From Arthrobacter oryzae (lineage in GTDB: Bacteria > Actinomycetota > Actinomycetes > Actinomycetales > Micrococcaceae), in NCBI RefSeq assembly GCF_030812315.1, contig NZ_JAUSSM010000006.1:267053-331052 (forward strand): 64,000 nt of DNA. Direction: 5' to 3'. Position numbers and translations under genes: made by a program. The notes below the pieces were generated by a model. The model was not told where the DNA came from, did no database searches, and saw nothing but the letters and a program-made list of their open reading frames with translations. Each line of letters begins with the position of its first letter. Positions within the stretch are counted from its first letter, which is position 1. Positions 51,391 through 59,505 of the stretch are shown piece after piece.

Positions 51391-51404
51391 TTACAACGTT
51401 GCAT
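51391..51404. promoter_or_regulatory. Third arabinan-regulon operator, upstream of the LacI gene
   Basis: TTACAACGTTGCAT matches the two 14-bp sites at 43131 and 43285 in 13 positions. It lies 54 bp upstream of the LacI start, suggesting autoregulation. Confidence 0.75.
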
Positions 51405-51474
51405 CCCAGTATTGCTGCGACGATCCGGGAAGTCCCTGCTCGCATCATAGCGCGGAGGGATCCACCCCGCGGGC

Positions 51475-51840
51475 TTAGCGGACGGCGGCTTCCCTTGCGG
51501 ATTCATCCAGCGCCATCAGGGTCAGCCGCGTGGACTGCAGTACGGTACCCAGCAGCGAGCGGGCCGCCAGGAGCAGCACGCTCACCTCGGGACAGGACAG
51601 TTCGTAAAACAGCCTGCCTTCCTGGCGCGAGGGGGTGATCAGGCGCTGCCGGCGGAGCACGCCGAGGTGCTGGGACAGGTTCGAGGCTTCAAGGCCGGTA
51701 TCGTCGCGCAATCGACTGACAGCTACAGGGCCTTCCGCAAGCATTTCCAGGAGCTGCACCCGTGCAGGATGCCCCATGGATTTGAAAAGTTCGGCCTTCA
51801 CGTTACTCGGGACCAGAGCTACGGGCAGATCGTCCTTCAT
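51475..51840 (-). CDS. ArsR-family HTH regulator
   Basis: The 121-residue protein has the ArsR winged HTH: E-L-F-K-S-M-G-H-P-A-R-V-Q-L-L-E-M-L, L-E-A-S-N-L-S-Q-H-L-G-V-L-R-R-Q-R-L-I and R-Q-E-G-R-L-F-Y-E-L. No metal-binding Cys cluster of the classical ArsR alpha3 or alpha5 sites stands out; the single Cys lies in E-L-S-C-P-E. The start at 51840 has GGAGG 7 bp upstream. No obvious target gene is adjacent. A distant partner such as the SulP gene at 55687 is only speculation. Confidence 0.82.
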   Translation of the reverse strand: MKDDLPVALVPSNVKAELFKSMGHPARVQLLEMLAEGPVAVSRLRDDTGLEASNLSQHLGVLRRQRLITPSRQEGRLFYELSCPEVSVLLLAARSLLGTVLQSTRLTLMALDESAREAAVR

Positions 51841-52167
51841 CGGGCCTCCCTCCTTACATCCAATGTGCGGCACCAAGCTGTGCTTCAACGATTAAAGACT
51901 ATGGCAGACAGAAAGGTCTGTCTTGCAACCGCCTCCATTAGCTCGAGTTCCATGTACATCGTAGCCCCCGGACTCATCCCAGCCACGCGGTATTTTCAAT
52001 CCGTGGCCACCCCTTGCGCGGACGAGTGGAGTAGTTCAGACTTTCATGAATTCATCAATTCGCCCCGGCCGATCACAGCGGCCGGCAACCCATGGATGGA
52101 TTCACGCTGCTTCCGCTGACGATGGCGTCACCGGAAGCCGGCATGATCCCAACACCAGGAGGGCTCA
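51841..52167. other. Intergenic region without a recognisable gene (327 bp)
   Basis: The region is richer in A/T than the surroundings and contains a 5-bp inverted repeat, CAGAC / GTCTG at 51905-51920, near the ArsR gene. It may hold the ArsR promoter and operator and the promoter of the DUF1508 gene. I see no coding frame with good actinobacterial codon use and no RNA fold I can name. Confidence 0.5.
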
Positions 52168-52614
52168 ATGGCAGGCATGTTCGAAATTTTCGCCGACTCG
52201 GATTCTTCCTTTAGGTTTCAACTGACAGCTCCGGACGGAACAGTCATGGCGCTCTCCAAGCCCTTCCCGGACAAGCGCAGCGCAGTGGCCGGCATTGCAG
52301 AGGTGCGCGAGTACGCCGGGATGGGCTTTGTTACCGAAATCCCGGCACCGGCTACGGAAGACACGACGGAAGTCATCGCGGACGGGACGACCACCGAATC
52401 GGCAGCCGACCCGGCGGCAGGAGGGGAATCCGGGGAAAAGCGTAAAGTCATTCCGGCGGGATCGTTCAATCCCGCAAGGCTCCCGCGTCCCCGCGTTTCC
52501 TCCGCAGCACGCGCCCTGGGCGGGCGGGCGGCGAGTCGGAAACAGCAGATCCTGGTCCGGTGGCGGCAATCCCTAGGGTCGGCAACCGTCGTAGCCGATC
52601 TCCGTACGTGTTGA
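52168..52614 (+). CDS. DUF1508 (YegP-like) protein, copy 2, with basic tail
   Basis: The 148-residue protein begins M-A-G-M-F-E-I-F-A-D-S-D, then F-R-F-Q-L-T-A-P-D-G-T-V-M-A and V-A-G-I-A-E-V-R-E-Y-A-G, one YegP repeat closely similar to copy 1 at 26915. A long tail follows, with many Arg and Lys from about residue 95, and an acidic/Thr-rich linker before it. The tail is absent from the third copy at 55307. It overlaps the start of the PAS-ANTAR gene. Function is unknown. Confidence 0.78.
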   Translation: MAGMFEIFADSDSSFRFQLTAPDGTVMALSKPFPDKRSAVAGIAEVREYAGMGFVTEIPAPATEDTTEVIADGTTTESAADPAAGGESGEKRKVIPAGSFNPARLPRPRVSSAARALGGRAASRKQQILVRWRQSLGSATVVADLRTC

Positions 52615-53327
52615 GTTCCGTGGCCGCGCCGAAAATCCCGCAGGCGTACCCCACCGCCCTTGCAGCCGCGGATTGCATCGTTGGGACCTTCCGCTTCGAC
52701 GGGGCCAGCGGCAAGTTGGACTGGTCGGAGGAGGTTTACCTCATTCACGGCTATTGCCGCGGCGAAATTGTGCCCACCCTCGATCTGTTCCTCTCGCACA
52801 AGCATCCGGACGACCGGACGCGCAGCCGCGAGATCTTCGACCAGGCACGCAAAACCGGTGGCAGTTTTTTCAGTTACGACCGGCTCATCGACGCCCGCCT
52901 GCGGGAGCACAGGATCCTGACCACAGGCGAAGCAGTGCTCGATGAGTGCGGCAGATTGAGCCACATTGACGCTTTCATCATTGACCTCACCAGGACGCTG
53001 CAGAAGGAGACAGAAGCGTATGCCCGGGCGGCTGTAGCGGCGGCGAACGCGAGCCGCAGCACCATAGAGCAGGCCAAAGGCATCCTGATGGGCGCCCTCC
53101 ACATCGGTTCGGAGGAGGCCTTCAAGCTGCTCGTCAGCCACAGCCAGCACAGCAACATCAAGCTGGCCAGGACGGCCGCCGACCTTGTGGACCTGGCCAA
53201 CAGCGCCAAGGATCCCGCCTTGCTGGACGGTTTCATCCAGGCCCTGCACCGCGGCCCTGTACGGCACCGGTCCAGGGTTATCGGCGCGAACCGCCACCAC
53301 GTGAGGCGCCCGCAGCGCTCCATGTAG
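52608..53327 (+). CDS. PAS-ANTAR domain regulator
   Basis: The 239-residue protein has a PAS-like fold (about 15-110, with G-T-F-R-F-D-G-A-S-G-K-L-D-W-S-E and S-H-K-H-P-D-D-R) and an ANTAR RNA-binding domain (about 130-195, with S-R-S-T-I-E-Q-A-K-G-I-L-M-G and A-F-K-L-L-V-S-H-S-Q-H-S-N). Such proteins act as transcription antiterminators by binding paired hairpins in leader RNA. The GTG at 52608 is assumed; GTG 52620 is an alternative. The target RNA is not evident nearby. Confidence 0.82.
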   Translation: MLSSVAAPKIPQAYPTALAAADCIVGTFRFDGASGKLDWSEEVYLIHGYCRGEIVPTLDLFLSHKHPDDRTRSREIFDQARKTGGSFFSYDRLIDARLREHRILTTGEAVLDECGRLSHIDAFIIDLTRTLQKETEAYARAAVAAANASRSTIEQAKGILMGALHIGSEEAFKLLVSHSQHSNIKLARTAADLVDLANSAKDPALLDGFIQALHRGPVRHRSRVIGANRHHVRRPQRSM

Positions 53328-53401
53328 ACCTGCGGACAGCCATCACGGCGCACAGGAGCCTCGTTTGGAACGCACGAACACCACGCGCCCCTCCCTCCGC
53401 A

Positions 53402-53419
53402 TGTAAAATTCCTTCTACA
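53402..53419. promoter_or_regulatory. TetR operator at the tetR start codon
   Basis: TGTAAAATTCCTTCTACA is a palindrome with arms TGTA-N-AA / TT-N-TACA, placed directly before the ATG at 53420 and covering the ribosome site. This is the usual autoregulatory position for a TetR repressor. Confidence 0.6.
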
Positions 53420-54034
53420 ATGACTGCCGAAGATGCCAACCGTTCCACCTTGTTGCCCGCCGAGGCAATGGCGGGCCGCGACGACCCCGTGGACCGCATT
53501 CTTGCCACCGCTTATGAGCTGTTCTCCCGCCGCGGGATCCGCGATGTAGGGACCAACGAACTCATCAGTCGTTCCGGCGTAGCAAAAGCAACGTTCTACC
53601 GGCACTTCCCGTCCAAGGATGCGCTTGTCCTGGCCTTCCTGGCGCTCCGGGACCAGGTCTGGACCGTGGACCTCATCGTCTCCGAGGCCCGACGTCGTGG
53701 AAACACTCCCGAAGAACGGCTGTTGGCGGTTTTCGATGTTTTTGGCGACTGGTTCCACCGTGACGACTTCGAGGCCTGCACCTTCATCAACGTACTGCTC
53801 GAGATGGGCCCCGAACATCCGCTGGGAAAGGCGAGCATCGGCTACCTGAGCAGGATCCGCGGCCACATCGAGGCGCTCGCGAAGGAGGCCGGACTGAGCC
53901 GCACCGAGGAATTTGCGCGCTCCTGGCACATCCTGATGAAGGGTTCCATCATCTCGGCAACCGAGGGGGACTTCCTCGCTTCAAAGCGGGCGCAACAGAT
54001 GGCCGGCTGGCTCATCGAGCACCACCGCAACTGA
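53420..54034 (+). CDS. TetR-family regulator
   Basis: The 204-residue protein has the TetR HTH (A-T-A-Y-E-L-F-S-R-R-G-I-R-D-V-G-T-N-E-L-I, S-G-V-A-K-A-T-F-Y-R-H-F-P-S-K-D-A-L) and a C-terminal ligand domain of about 130 residues. It is convergent with the BASS transporter gene. Regulation of that gene is possible, but no second copy of its operator is visible there. Confidence 0.86.
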   Translation: MTAEDANRSTLLPAEAMAGRDDPVDRILATAYELFSRRGIRDVGTNELISRSGVAKATFYRHFPSKDALVLAFLALRDQVWTVDLIVSEARRRGNTPEERLLAVFDVFGDWFHRDDFEACTFINVLLEMGPEHPLGKASIGYLSRIRGHIEALAKEAGLSRTEEFARSWHILMKGSIISATEGDFLASKRAQQMAGWLIEHHRN

Positions 54035-54077
54035 CGAACCCGGCAGTTGACCAACTCAGCAGTTGACCAACACCGCA

Positions 54078-54113
54078 ACTGAGGGGCGTCGGGAAGCCCC
54101 GGTGCCCCTCAGT
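54078..54113. terminator. Terminator hairpin between tetR and the BASS gene
   Basis: ACTGAGGGGC pairs with GCCCCTCAGT (10 bp). It follows a duplicated stretch containing CAGTTGACCAAC twice (54041-54070). Confidence 0.7.
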
Positions 54114-54132
54114 GTGTTGCAGTCCAGGGTGG

Positions 54133-55173
54133 CTAGGCGTCCTGGGTGGCCGCACTGCGAACAGGGCTTTCGCGCAGCGGACGCCGGGCCAGCCAGGCGG
54201 CGACGATCGCCCCTGAGATGTTGTGCCACAGCGAGAACACCGCCGAGGGCAGCGCAGCCAGCGGGCTGAAGTGCGCGGTAGCCAGCGTGGCCGCTAGGCC
54301 GGAGTTTTGCATGCCCACTTCGAACGCAAGCGCCCGGCGGGCTTTGTCGTCCAGGCGGCCCAGCTTCCCGGCCAGGTAGCCGAGGCCTAGGCCAAATCCG
54401 TTGTGCAGGACAACGGCGAGGAAGACGATGCCGCCAGCGGCCATAATCTTGCTGGCGCTGCCGGCCACCACGATCGCAACGATCAGGGAAATGACGACGG
54501 CGGATGCCCAGGGGAGTGCCGGTAGCACCTTCGCGACGAGCTTCTTGAGGAAGAGGCGGGCAACAAGACCCGCAACCACCGGCAGGAGGACGGTCTTGAC
54601 GATGTCCAGCACCATGGCACCGGCGTCGATCTGCAGGAAGGACCCGGCCAGGAACAGGACCAGCAGCGGCGTGACGATGGGAGCGATCAGGGTGGAGACG
54701 GACGCCACGGCCACCGAGAGTGCTACGTCTCCCTTGGCGAGGAACGCCATCACGTTGGAGGCGGTTCCGGACGGTGCGCAGCCAACGAGGATGAGGCCTA
54801 CGGCCAGCTCCGGCGGGAGGTTGAGCGCCACGGCGATCAGCCACCCGGCGCCCGGCATGATCACGTAGTGGGCCACGATGCCCAGCACCACGGCCCAAGG
54901 CCGCTTGACCACGGACGCGAAGTCAGGCGGAGTAAGCGTCAGGCCCATGCAGAACATGATGATCCCCAGCAGGTAGGGAACGCTGGGGCCCATGGGCTGG
55001 AAGGCCCCGGGCAGCAGGAAGCCGGCAATGCCCGCAATCACTACCAGGATCGGGAAGACCGTCACCGCGATGCGGGCGATCTTCGCCTCAGCCGCCAGTG
55101 CAGGATTGATCGGCGCGGCATCAGCTTCAGTGCCGGCTGGCGCATTTTCGTGTGTTTTTGTTGCCTCGAGCAT
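54133..55173 (-). CDS. Bile acid:sodium symporter (BASS) family transporter
   Basis: The 346-residue protein has about ten membrane helices and the BASS motifs L-L-G-I-I-M-F-C-M-G-L-T-L, G-L-I-L-V-G-C-A-P-S-G-T-A-S-N-V and E-V-G-M-Q-N-S-G-L-A. Bacterial BASS proteins carry organic acids such as pantoate, or other anions, with sodium. The substrate here is unknown. Confidence 0.85.
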   Translation of the reverse strand: MLEATKTHENAPAGTEADAAPINPALAAEAKIARIAVTVFPILVVIAGIAGFLLPGAFQPMGPSVPYLLGIIMFCMGLTLTPPDFASVVKRPWAVVLGIVAHYVIMPGAGWLIAVALNLPPELAVGLILVGCAPSGTASNVMAFLAKGDVALSVAVASVSTLIAPIVTPLLVLFLAGSFLQIDAGAMVLDIVKTVLLPVVAGLVARLFLKKLVAKVLPALPWASAVVISLIVAIVVAGSASKIMAAGGIVFLAVVLHNGFGLGLGYLAGKLGRLDDKARRALAFEVGMQNSGLAATLATAHFSPLAALPSAVFSLWHNISGAIVAAWLARRPLRESPVRSAATQDA

Positions 55174-55267
55174 CCAATAATGCTCACACTTGGCAAGTTA
55201 GTCCTACCAATTCATGAACAGACGTCTGACATTTATGTCGAACCAGGCTGTCGGATCACCACCGCTA

Positions 55268-55312
55268 CTGCGGCGGTTATTCCTGCTGCGATTGTTCCGA
55301 CTGCGATTATTC
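55268..55312. repeat. Three tandem 15-bp repeats at the end of DUF1508 copy 3
   Basis: On the minus strand the units are GAATAATCGCAGTCG, GAACAATCGCAGCAG and GAATAACCGCCGCAG. The stop codon of the gene (TAA, 55309-55307) lies inside the first unit, where the second unit has CAA. The tail may once have been longer. Confidence 0.75.
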
Positions 55313-55501
55313 CGGCGGAGCCGTGCTGTTATCGGCAATATGCGCCGTGGCCGCGTGCTCGCGAATCTCCGTGACGCCGGACGCGGCTGCTGCGCTGTCA
55401 CGATAGATGCCCGATTCGGCCAGGACGTTGCCCGCGCCGTTCACGAGCCGGATGCGGACGCCGCCTTGTTCAGCGGCGACAAATTCGAATTTTCCTGCCA
55501 T
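55307..55501 (-). CDS. DUF1508 (YegP-like) protein, copy 3
   Basis: The 64-residue protein begins M-A-G-K-F-E-F-V-A-A-E-Q and reads V-R-I-R-L-V-N-G-A-G-N-V-L-A-E-S-G and A-S-G-V-T-E-I-R-E-H-A, a single YegP repeat. It is the shortest of the three copies in the window. Its stop falls in a repeat that could have been extended by a C-to-T change in the first unit. Confidence 0.7.
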   Translation of the reverse strand: MAGKFEFVAAEQGGVRIRLVNGAGNVLAESGIYRDSAAAASGVTEIREHAATAHIADNSTAPPE

Positions 55502-55686
55502 GCTGTTTCACTCCCCCAGGGTGGTGCGCCCGCAATATGGACCGCAGAACTGCTCCCGGAAACCATCTTAGATGACAATTCTTGTCACACGAGTTACACA
55601 ACGAATTGTGTCGCGTGGCGGACTGCAGGTTCGCTGCCGCAGCAGCGATTAATCGGGGGTGTGGGGCACGGAGGGACGTGCCGGCG

Positions 55687-57189
55687 TTAGTGGCCGGCGT
55701 TGAGCTTCCCTGCCAGCCTTTCTCGCATCTGGACACTGGCGGAGTTCAGGCCGATCAGCTCCACTTCCCTGCCGTGCCTGCGGTACTTCTCGGTGACGGC
55801 GTCCAGGACGGCGATGGTGGAGGCGTCCCACAGGTGCGAGGCGTGGAGGTCGATGATGACGCGGTCCACTGTGGGGGCCGAATCGCGGGCGTATTCGAAC
55901 TGGGTATAGAGGTCGTTGGAGGAGGCGAAGAACAGCTCCCCGTCCACCGTGTATGTCGCAACGGTCTCGCCGTTAAGCTCGATTTCGGTGCGTTCAACGG
56001 TGGCGAAGTGGGCCACCCGCCGGGCGAACATGGCCATGGCCGCCAGGACTCCGACTCCCACGCCGATCGCCAGGTTGTGCGTGGCCACCACAGTGCCAAC
56101 GGTAATGAGCATGACAGCGGTCTCGGACTTGGGCATCCGCTTGAGCGTCTTCGGGGCGATGGAGTGCCAGTCGAAGGTGATGGCGGAGACGAAAATCATC
56201 ACAGCCACGAGCGCGGCCATGGGGATCAGGCCCACAACATCGCCCAGAACCACTACCAGGACCAGCAGGAAGACGCCGGCGAGGAAGGTGGAGACCCGGC
56301 TGCGGGCGCCGGATCCCTTGACGTTGATCATGGTCTGGCCGATCACCGCGCAGCCGCCCATGCCGCCCAGGAAGCCGGTGACAATGTTCGCCACGCCCTG
56401 GCCCCAGGATTCGCGGGTCTTGTTGGAACGGGTGTCGGTGATGTCGTCCACGAGCTTGGCCGTCATGAGCGATTCAAGCAGGCCCACCAGTGCCATGGAC
56501 AGCGCGAACGGGGCGATGGTCTGCAGCGTTTCCAACGTCAGGGGCACATTGGGAATGAAGAGTGTGGGCAGGCTTTCAGGAAGTTGGCCCTTGTCCTGCA
56601 CGGCCGGAACGTCGATGTTGGCCAGCACCGCGAACAGCGTCAGGGCGACGATCGCCACGAGCGGGGACGGCACGGCCGAGGTCAGCCGCGGGAGCGCAAC
56701 CACGATCACCAGGCCAACCGCCACGAGCGGATAGACCAGCCACGGAACGTTGATCAGCTCCGGCAGCTGCGCCATGAACACCAGGATGGCCAGTGCGTTC
56801 ACGAACCCCACCATCACGGAGCGCGGAATGAAGCGCATCAGCCTGGTGACGCCAAGGAGCGCCAGGAGGATCTGGAAGACCCCCGCCAGGATCACCGCGG
56901 CGATCAGGTAGTCCAGGCCGTGGCTCCTCATCAGCGGGGCAATCACCAGGGCCACCGCACCGGTGGCTGCGGAGATCATGGCGGGCCGGCCGCCTACGAA
57001 GGAGATGGTGACGGCCATGGTGAAGGACGCGAACAGCCCGATCCGCGGATCCACTCCGGCAATGACGGAGAACGCAATGGCCTCGGGGATCAGGGCCAGC
57101 GCCACCACCAGCCCGGCCAGGGCTTCAGTCTTCAGGCGGCGCGGGGAACGGAGCGTAGCCCGGACGGATTGGAGTTGTTCGGGCTTCAT
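55687..57189 (-). CDS. SulP-family anion transporter with STAS domain
   Basis: The 500-residue protein begins with the SulP signature [15 protein letters not shown] and has G-F-V-N-A-L-A-I-L, about 12 membrane segments up to residue 385 and a STAS domain (about 400-500, with [10 protein letters not shown]). SulP proteins carry sulfate, bicarbonate or similar anions. It lies 6 bp from the (p)ppGpp synthetase gene, so the two may be co-transcribed. Confidence 0.87.
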   Translation of the reverse strand: MKPEQLQSVRATLRSPRRLKTEALAGLVVALALIPEAIAFSVIAGVDPRIGLFASFTMAVTISFVGGRPAMISAATGAVALVIAPLMRSHGLDYLIAAVILAGVFQILLALLGVTRLMRFIPRSVMVGFVNALAILVFMAQLPELINVPWLVYPLVAVGLVIVVALPRLTSAVPSPLVAIVALTLFAVLANIDVPAVQDKGQLPESLPTLFIPNVPLTLETLQTIAPFALSMALVGLLESLMTAKLVDDITDTRSNKTRESWGQGVANIVTGFLGGMGGCAVIGQTMINVKGSGARSRVSTFLAGVFLLVLVVVLGDVVGLIPMAALVAVMIFVSAITFDWHSIAPKTLKRMPKSETAVMLITVGTVVATHNLAIGVGVGVLAAMAMFARRVAHFATVERTEIELNGETVATYTVDGELFFASSNDLYTQFEYARDSAPTVDRVIIDLHASHLWDASTIAVLDAVTEKYRRHGREVELIGLNSASVQMRERLAGKLNAGH

Positions 57190-57195
57190 CTGTTC

Positions 57196-58302
57196 CTAGG
57201 GCTTGGTCTGGCGGTAGCGCTCGATCTGCTTCAGCCGCCGCAGGAGGCTGTCGCGCCGGGGGTGCGGAACGGCGTCGGGCGCCTCCGCGGTGAGGTCAAT
57301 GTGTTTGGTGCCGTACTGCCACAGCAGCAGGTCATCCAGCAGCCGGTCCGGGCCGGGGGAGTACCTGTGGTCCAGGGCCTTGCGGACTTCGGTGATCCGG
57401 TTGGCGCTGAGCAGCCCTGCAAGCTGTACGGTCTGGTTGAGGCCGTGGGCCGCCATGAGTTCGGCTGCCCATCCCCAGTCATCATCCACTTTACGGTCAA
57501 CGTGCGGCAAGAGCGTGCGCCAGACGTCGCGGATCCGGTTGGGCGTGAGCTGCGCGGCGCCTTCGCCCTCCATGTCCCAGTAGCCACGGACTTCCTCGTA
57601 GCGTTCGTGCAGGTCCGCGAAGGCCCCTTCCACCGTTTCCAGCATGGCGGCCGTGGCGGTGAACTGGCGGTCAAAGTGCGGCGTCCAGGCGCGCGGGTCC
57701 TCGGCCTTGAAGCGGATATCGTGCTCGATCTCACTCCAGGCGTGGGCGAAAACGGTACGGATCTGGCATTCGAAAAAGTAGCTGCCGTTGGGCTGGAGGT
57801 CGGGGTTGAACACCTGCTGGTACTCCTTGACCGCCTCGTTCTGGATGGTCCGCAGGATCAGGTGGCGGCTGGAGTAGCCGTAGGTGCCGGACTCGATGGA
57901 GCCGATGTCCTTTTCGCGGTCGCCGCGGCAGTCAAAAAGCTGGCGCTGGCGCTTGATGAGGTTGGCCACCACGGCGTTCTCGGCCGGGAGCTTGGTGATG
58001 ACGCGGACGCCCACCATGTCGTTGAGGGTCCGGAACGGATCCGGGAACTTCAGCATTGGCGGTCCGCCCGGCTCCAGCGGCTCCTCGGTCCGGGAGATCT
58101 TTTCCTTGAACGACTCCACTGTTTTGGTGCGGCCGGTGACGAACAGGGGCGTCACCTCGGTGTCCTTGAGCATGCTGCGCAGCGTGAGCAGGACTTCCCG
58201 CGTGACCAGCTTCAGGGCAGGCCGGACCCGCTCATAGAGCTCCACGTTTTCCTGCACGGATTGGCGCAGGCCTGCCTCCAGGCGGTCCCAGTTGGTAGCC
58301 AT
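57196..58302 (-). CDS. RelA/SpoT-type (p)ppGpp synthetase domain protein
   Basis: The 368-residue protein carries only the synthetase domain: [27 protein letters not shown] and [24 protein letters not shown] and ACT domains are absent, so this is a monofunctional alarmone synthetase; at 368 residues it is longer than a typical small alarmone synthetase (about 210-260). The C-terminal third is helical and family specific. It is likely a stress-induced source of (p)ppGpp. Confidence 0.82.
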   Translation of the reverse strand: MATNWDRLEAGLRQSVQENVELYERVRPALKLVTREVLLTLRSMLKDTEVTPLFVTGRTKTVESFKEKISRTEEPLEPGGPPMLKFPDPFRTLNDMVGVRVITKLPAENAVVANLIKRQRQLFDCRGDREKDIGSIESGTYGYSSRHLILRTIQNEAVKEYQQVFNPDLQPNGSYFFECQIRTVFAHAWSEIEHDIRFKAEDPRAWTPHFDRQFTATAAMLETVEGAFADLHERYEEVRGYWDMEGEGAAQLTPNRIRDVWRTLLPHVDRKVDDDWGWAAELMAAHGLNQTVQLAGLLSANRITEVRKALDHRYSPGPDRLLDDLLLWQYGTKHIDLTAEAPDAVPHPRRDSLLRRLKQIERYRQTKP

Positions 58303-58447
58303 GTTTCCAGCTTACGGGTGGCGTACGACAGCCCGGGGGCAGACACCCCCGGGGACCGCCGTCGAACGGTCTGCCGTTCACTGGTGCAAGGAGTCCCCGC
58401 TACGGTTGCTGGCGCAGGCTGACCGGCGCCCAAGGTAGGCTCGGCAC

Positions 58448-59356
58448 ATGGCTGATCTGCGGCGTCGGACCCTGCTTTGGCGGGGGCTGCCCGCCGCAGC
58501 AGCGGTGACACTGGGGGCACTGTCCGCTTCCTGTTCGTCGGGCCCGAAGGAGGACGCAGTGAGGCGGCACAAGTATCAGTACGGCGGTGACCCCAGCCAG
58601 TGGGGTGAGCTCTTCCTGCCGGAGGCCGTGGGAACCAAAGGCGTGGTGGTGGTGATCCACGGCGGGTACTGGCGCTCGCAGTACGGCGCCGAGCTGGGCG
58701 AGCCGCTGGCCCGGGACCTTGCCATGCACGGAATGCCGGCCTGGAACCTGGAGTACCGCCGCGCCGGCAACGGCGGCGGCTGGCCGCACACCTTCGAGGA
58801 CGTGCTGGCGGGAATCGACAAGCTCAGGGACGTCGCCGGGATCCACGGGCTGGGCCTTGACAAAGTGGTGGCCCTGGGCCACTCGGCGGGCGGGCACCTC
58901 GCCGTCTGGGCGGCCGGCCGGACCCGGCTCGGGCAGCTCGGCGCGCCTGACGCGGACCGCCAGCTGCAGCGGAAGAACGACGACGACGGCGCCGTGCAGC
59001 TCACCGGTGTGGTCAGCCAGGCCGGCCTGCTGAACCTGGCCGCCGCCGAGAAACTCAACCTCAGCAACGGCGCCGTCAGCAACCTGCTGGGCGGCTCGTC
59101 GGGGAAGTACCCGAAGCGGCACAAATTCGCCGACCCCATGAGCGCTGTCCCGCTGCGGGTCCCCGTTTACGCCGTCCACGGCAGCGACGACGAAGATGTT
59201 CCCGCGAGCCAGTCCGAGTCCTACGCGGGCGCGGCCAAGGCCGCGGGCGGACCCGTCCAGCTGCTTAAGGTGCCGGGCGACCACTTCTCCCTGATTGACC
59301 CGAAGGCGCCGGCGTACCGGAAGTGCCGGGACCTGGTGCAGGAGCTCCTGGGCTGA
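58448..59356 (+). CDS. Exported alpha/beta hydrolase lipoprotein
   Basis: The 302-residue protein begins [13 protein letters not shown] and has a signal with lipobox L-S-A-S-C29. The fold contains H71-G-G-Y-W (oxyanion hole), nucleophile S146 in G-H-S-A-G-G, and later candidate Asp (G-S-D-D-E-D) and His (G-D-H-F-S-L). It resembles kynurenine formamidase/esterase-type hydrolases. The substrate is unknown. Confidence 0.8.
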   Translation: MADLRRRTLLWRGLPAAAAVTLGALSASCSSGPKEDAVRRHKYQYGGDPSQWGELFLPEAVGTKGVVVVIHGGYWRSQYGAELGEPLARDLAMHGMPAWNLEYRRAGNGGGWPHTFEDVLAGIDKLRDVAGIHGLGLDKVVALGHSAGGHLAVWAAGRTRLGQLGAPDADRQLQRKNDDDGAVQLTGVVSQAGLLNLAAAEKLNLSNGAVSNLLGGSSGKYPKRHKFADPMSAVPLRVPVYAVHGSDDEDVPASQSESYAGAAKAAGGPVQLLKVPGDHFSLIDPKAPAYRKCRDLVQELLG

Positions 59357-59435
59357 GCCGGCGCCCGGCCCGGCCAGGCCAGGTTCCGGGCGGCCAGCCA
59401 CGAATCCCGTTTAGTCCAGGGCAGGGTGGTTCGCC

Positions 59436-59473
59436 TAGACTGTACGAAGGTGAGCCGGGAAGTCTGGTCGGCG
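59436..59473 (+). promoter_or_regulatory. nhaA promoter and possible structured 5' leader
   Basis: TAGACT at 59436-59441 is a plausible -10. The predicted transcript start falls near 59448, just where AGGTGAGCCGGGAAGTC begins. GCCG (59453-59456) can pair with CGGC (59469-59472), and AGTC (59461-59464) with GACT (59484-59487), giving a pseudoknot-like shape. The leader may sense a cation, as other nhaA-associated riboswitches do, but I cannot match it to a named class. Confidence 0.4.
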
Positions 59474-59505
59474 TAGTTTTGTCGACTCAACTTTTAGGAC
59501 TCCCC

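Noticed and set aside
51905..51920. Inverted repeat CAGAC / GTCTG upstream of the ArsR gene
   Set aside because: The arms are only 5 bp and no second copy is found, so an operator cannot be supported.
55219..55228. Palindrome CAGACGTCTG upstream of the BASS gene
   Set aside because: A 10-bp palindrome is expected by chance at this length and it does not match the TetR operator.
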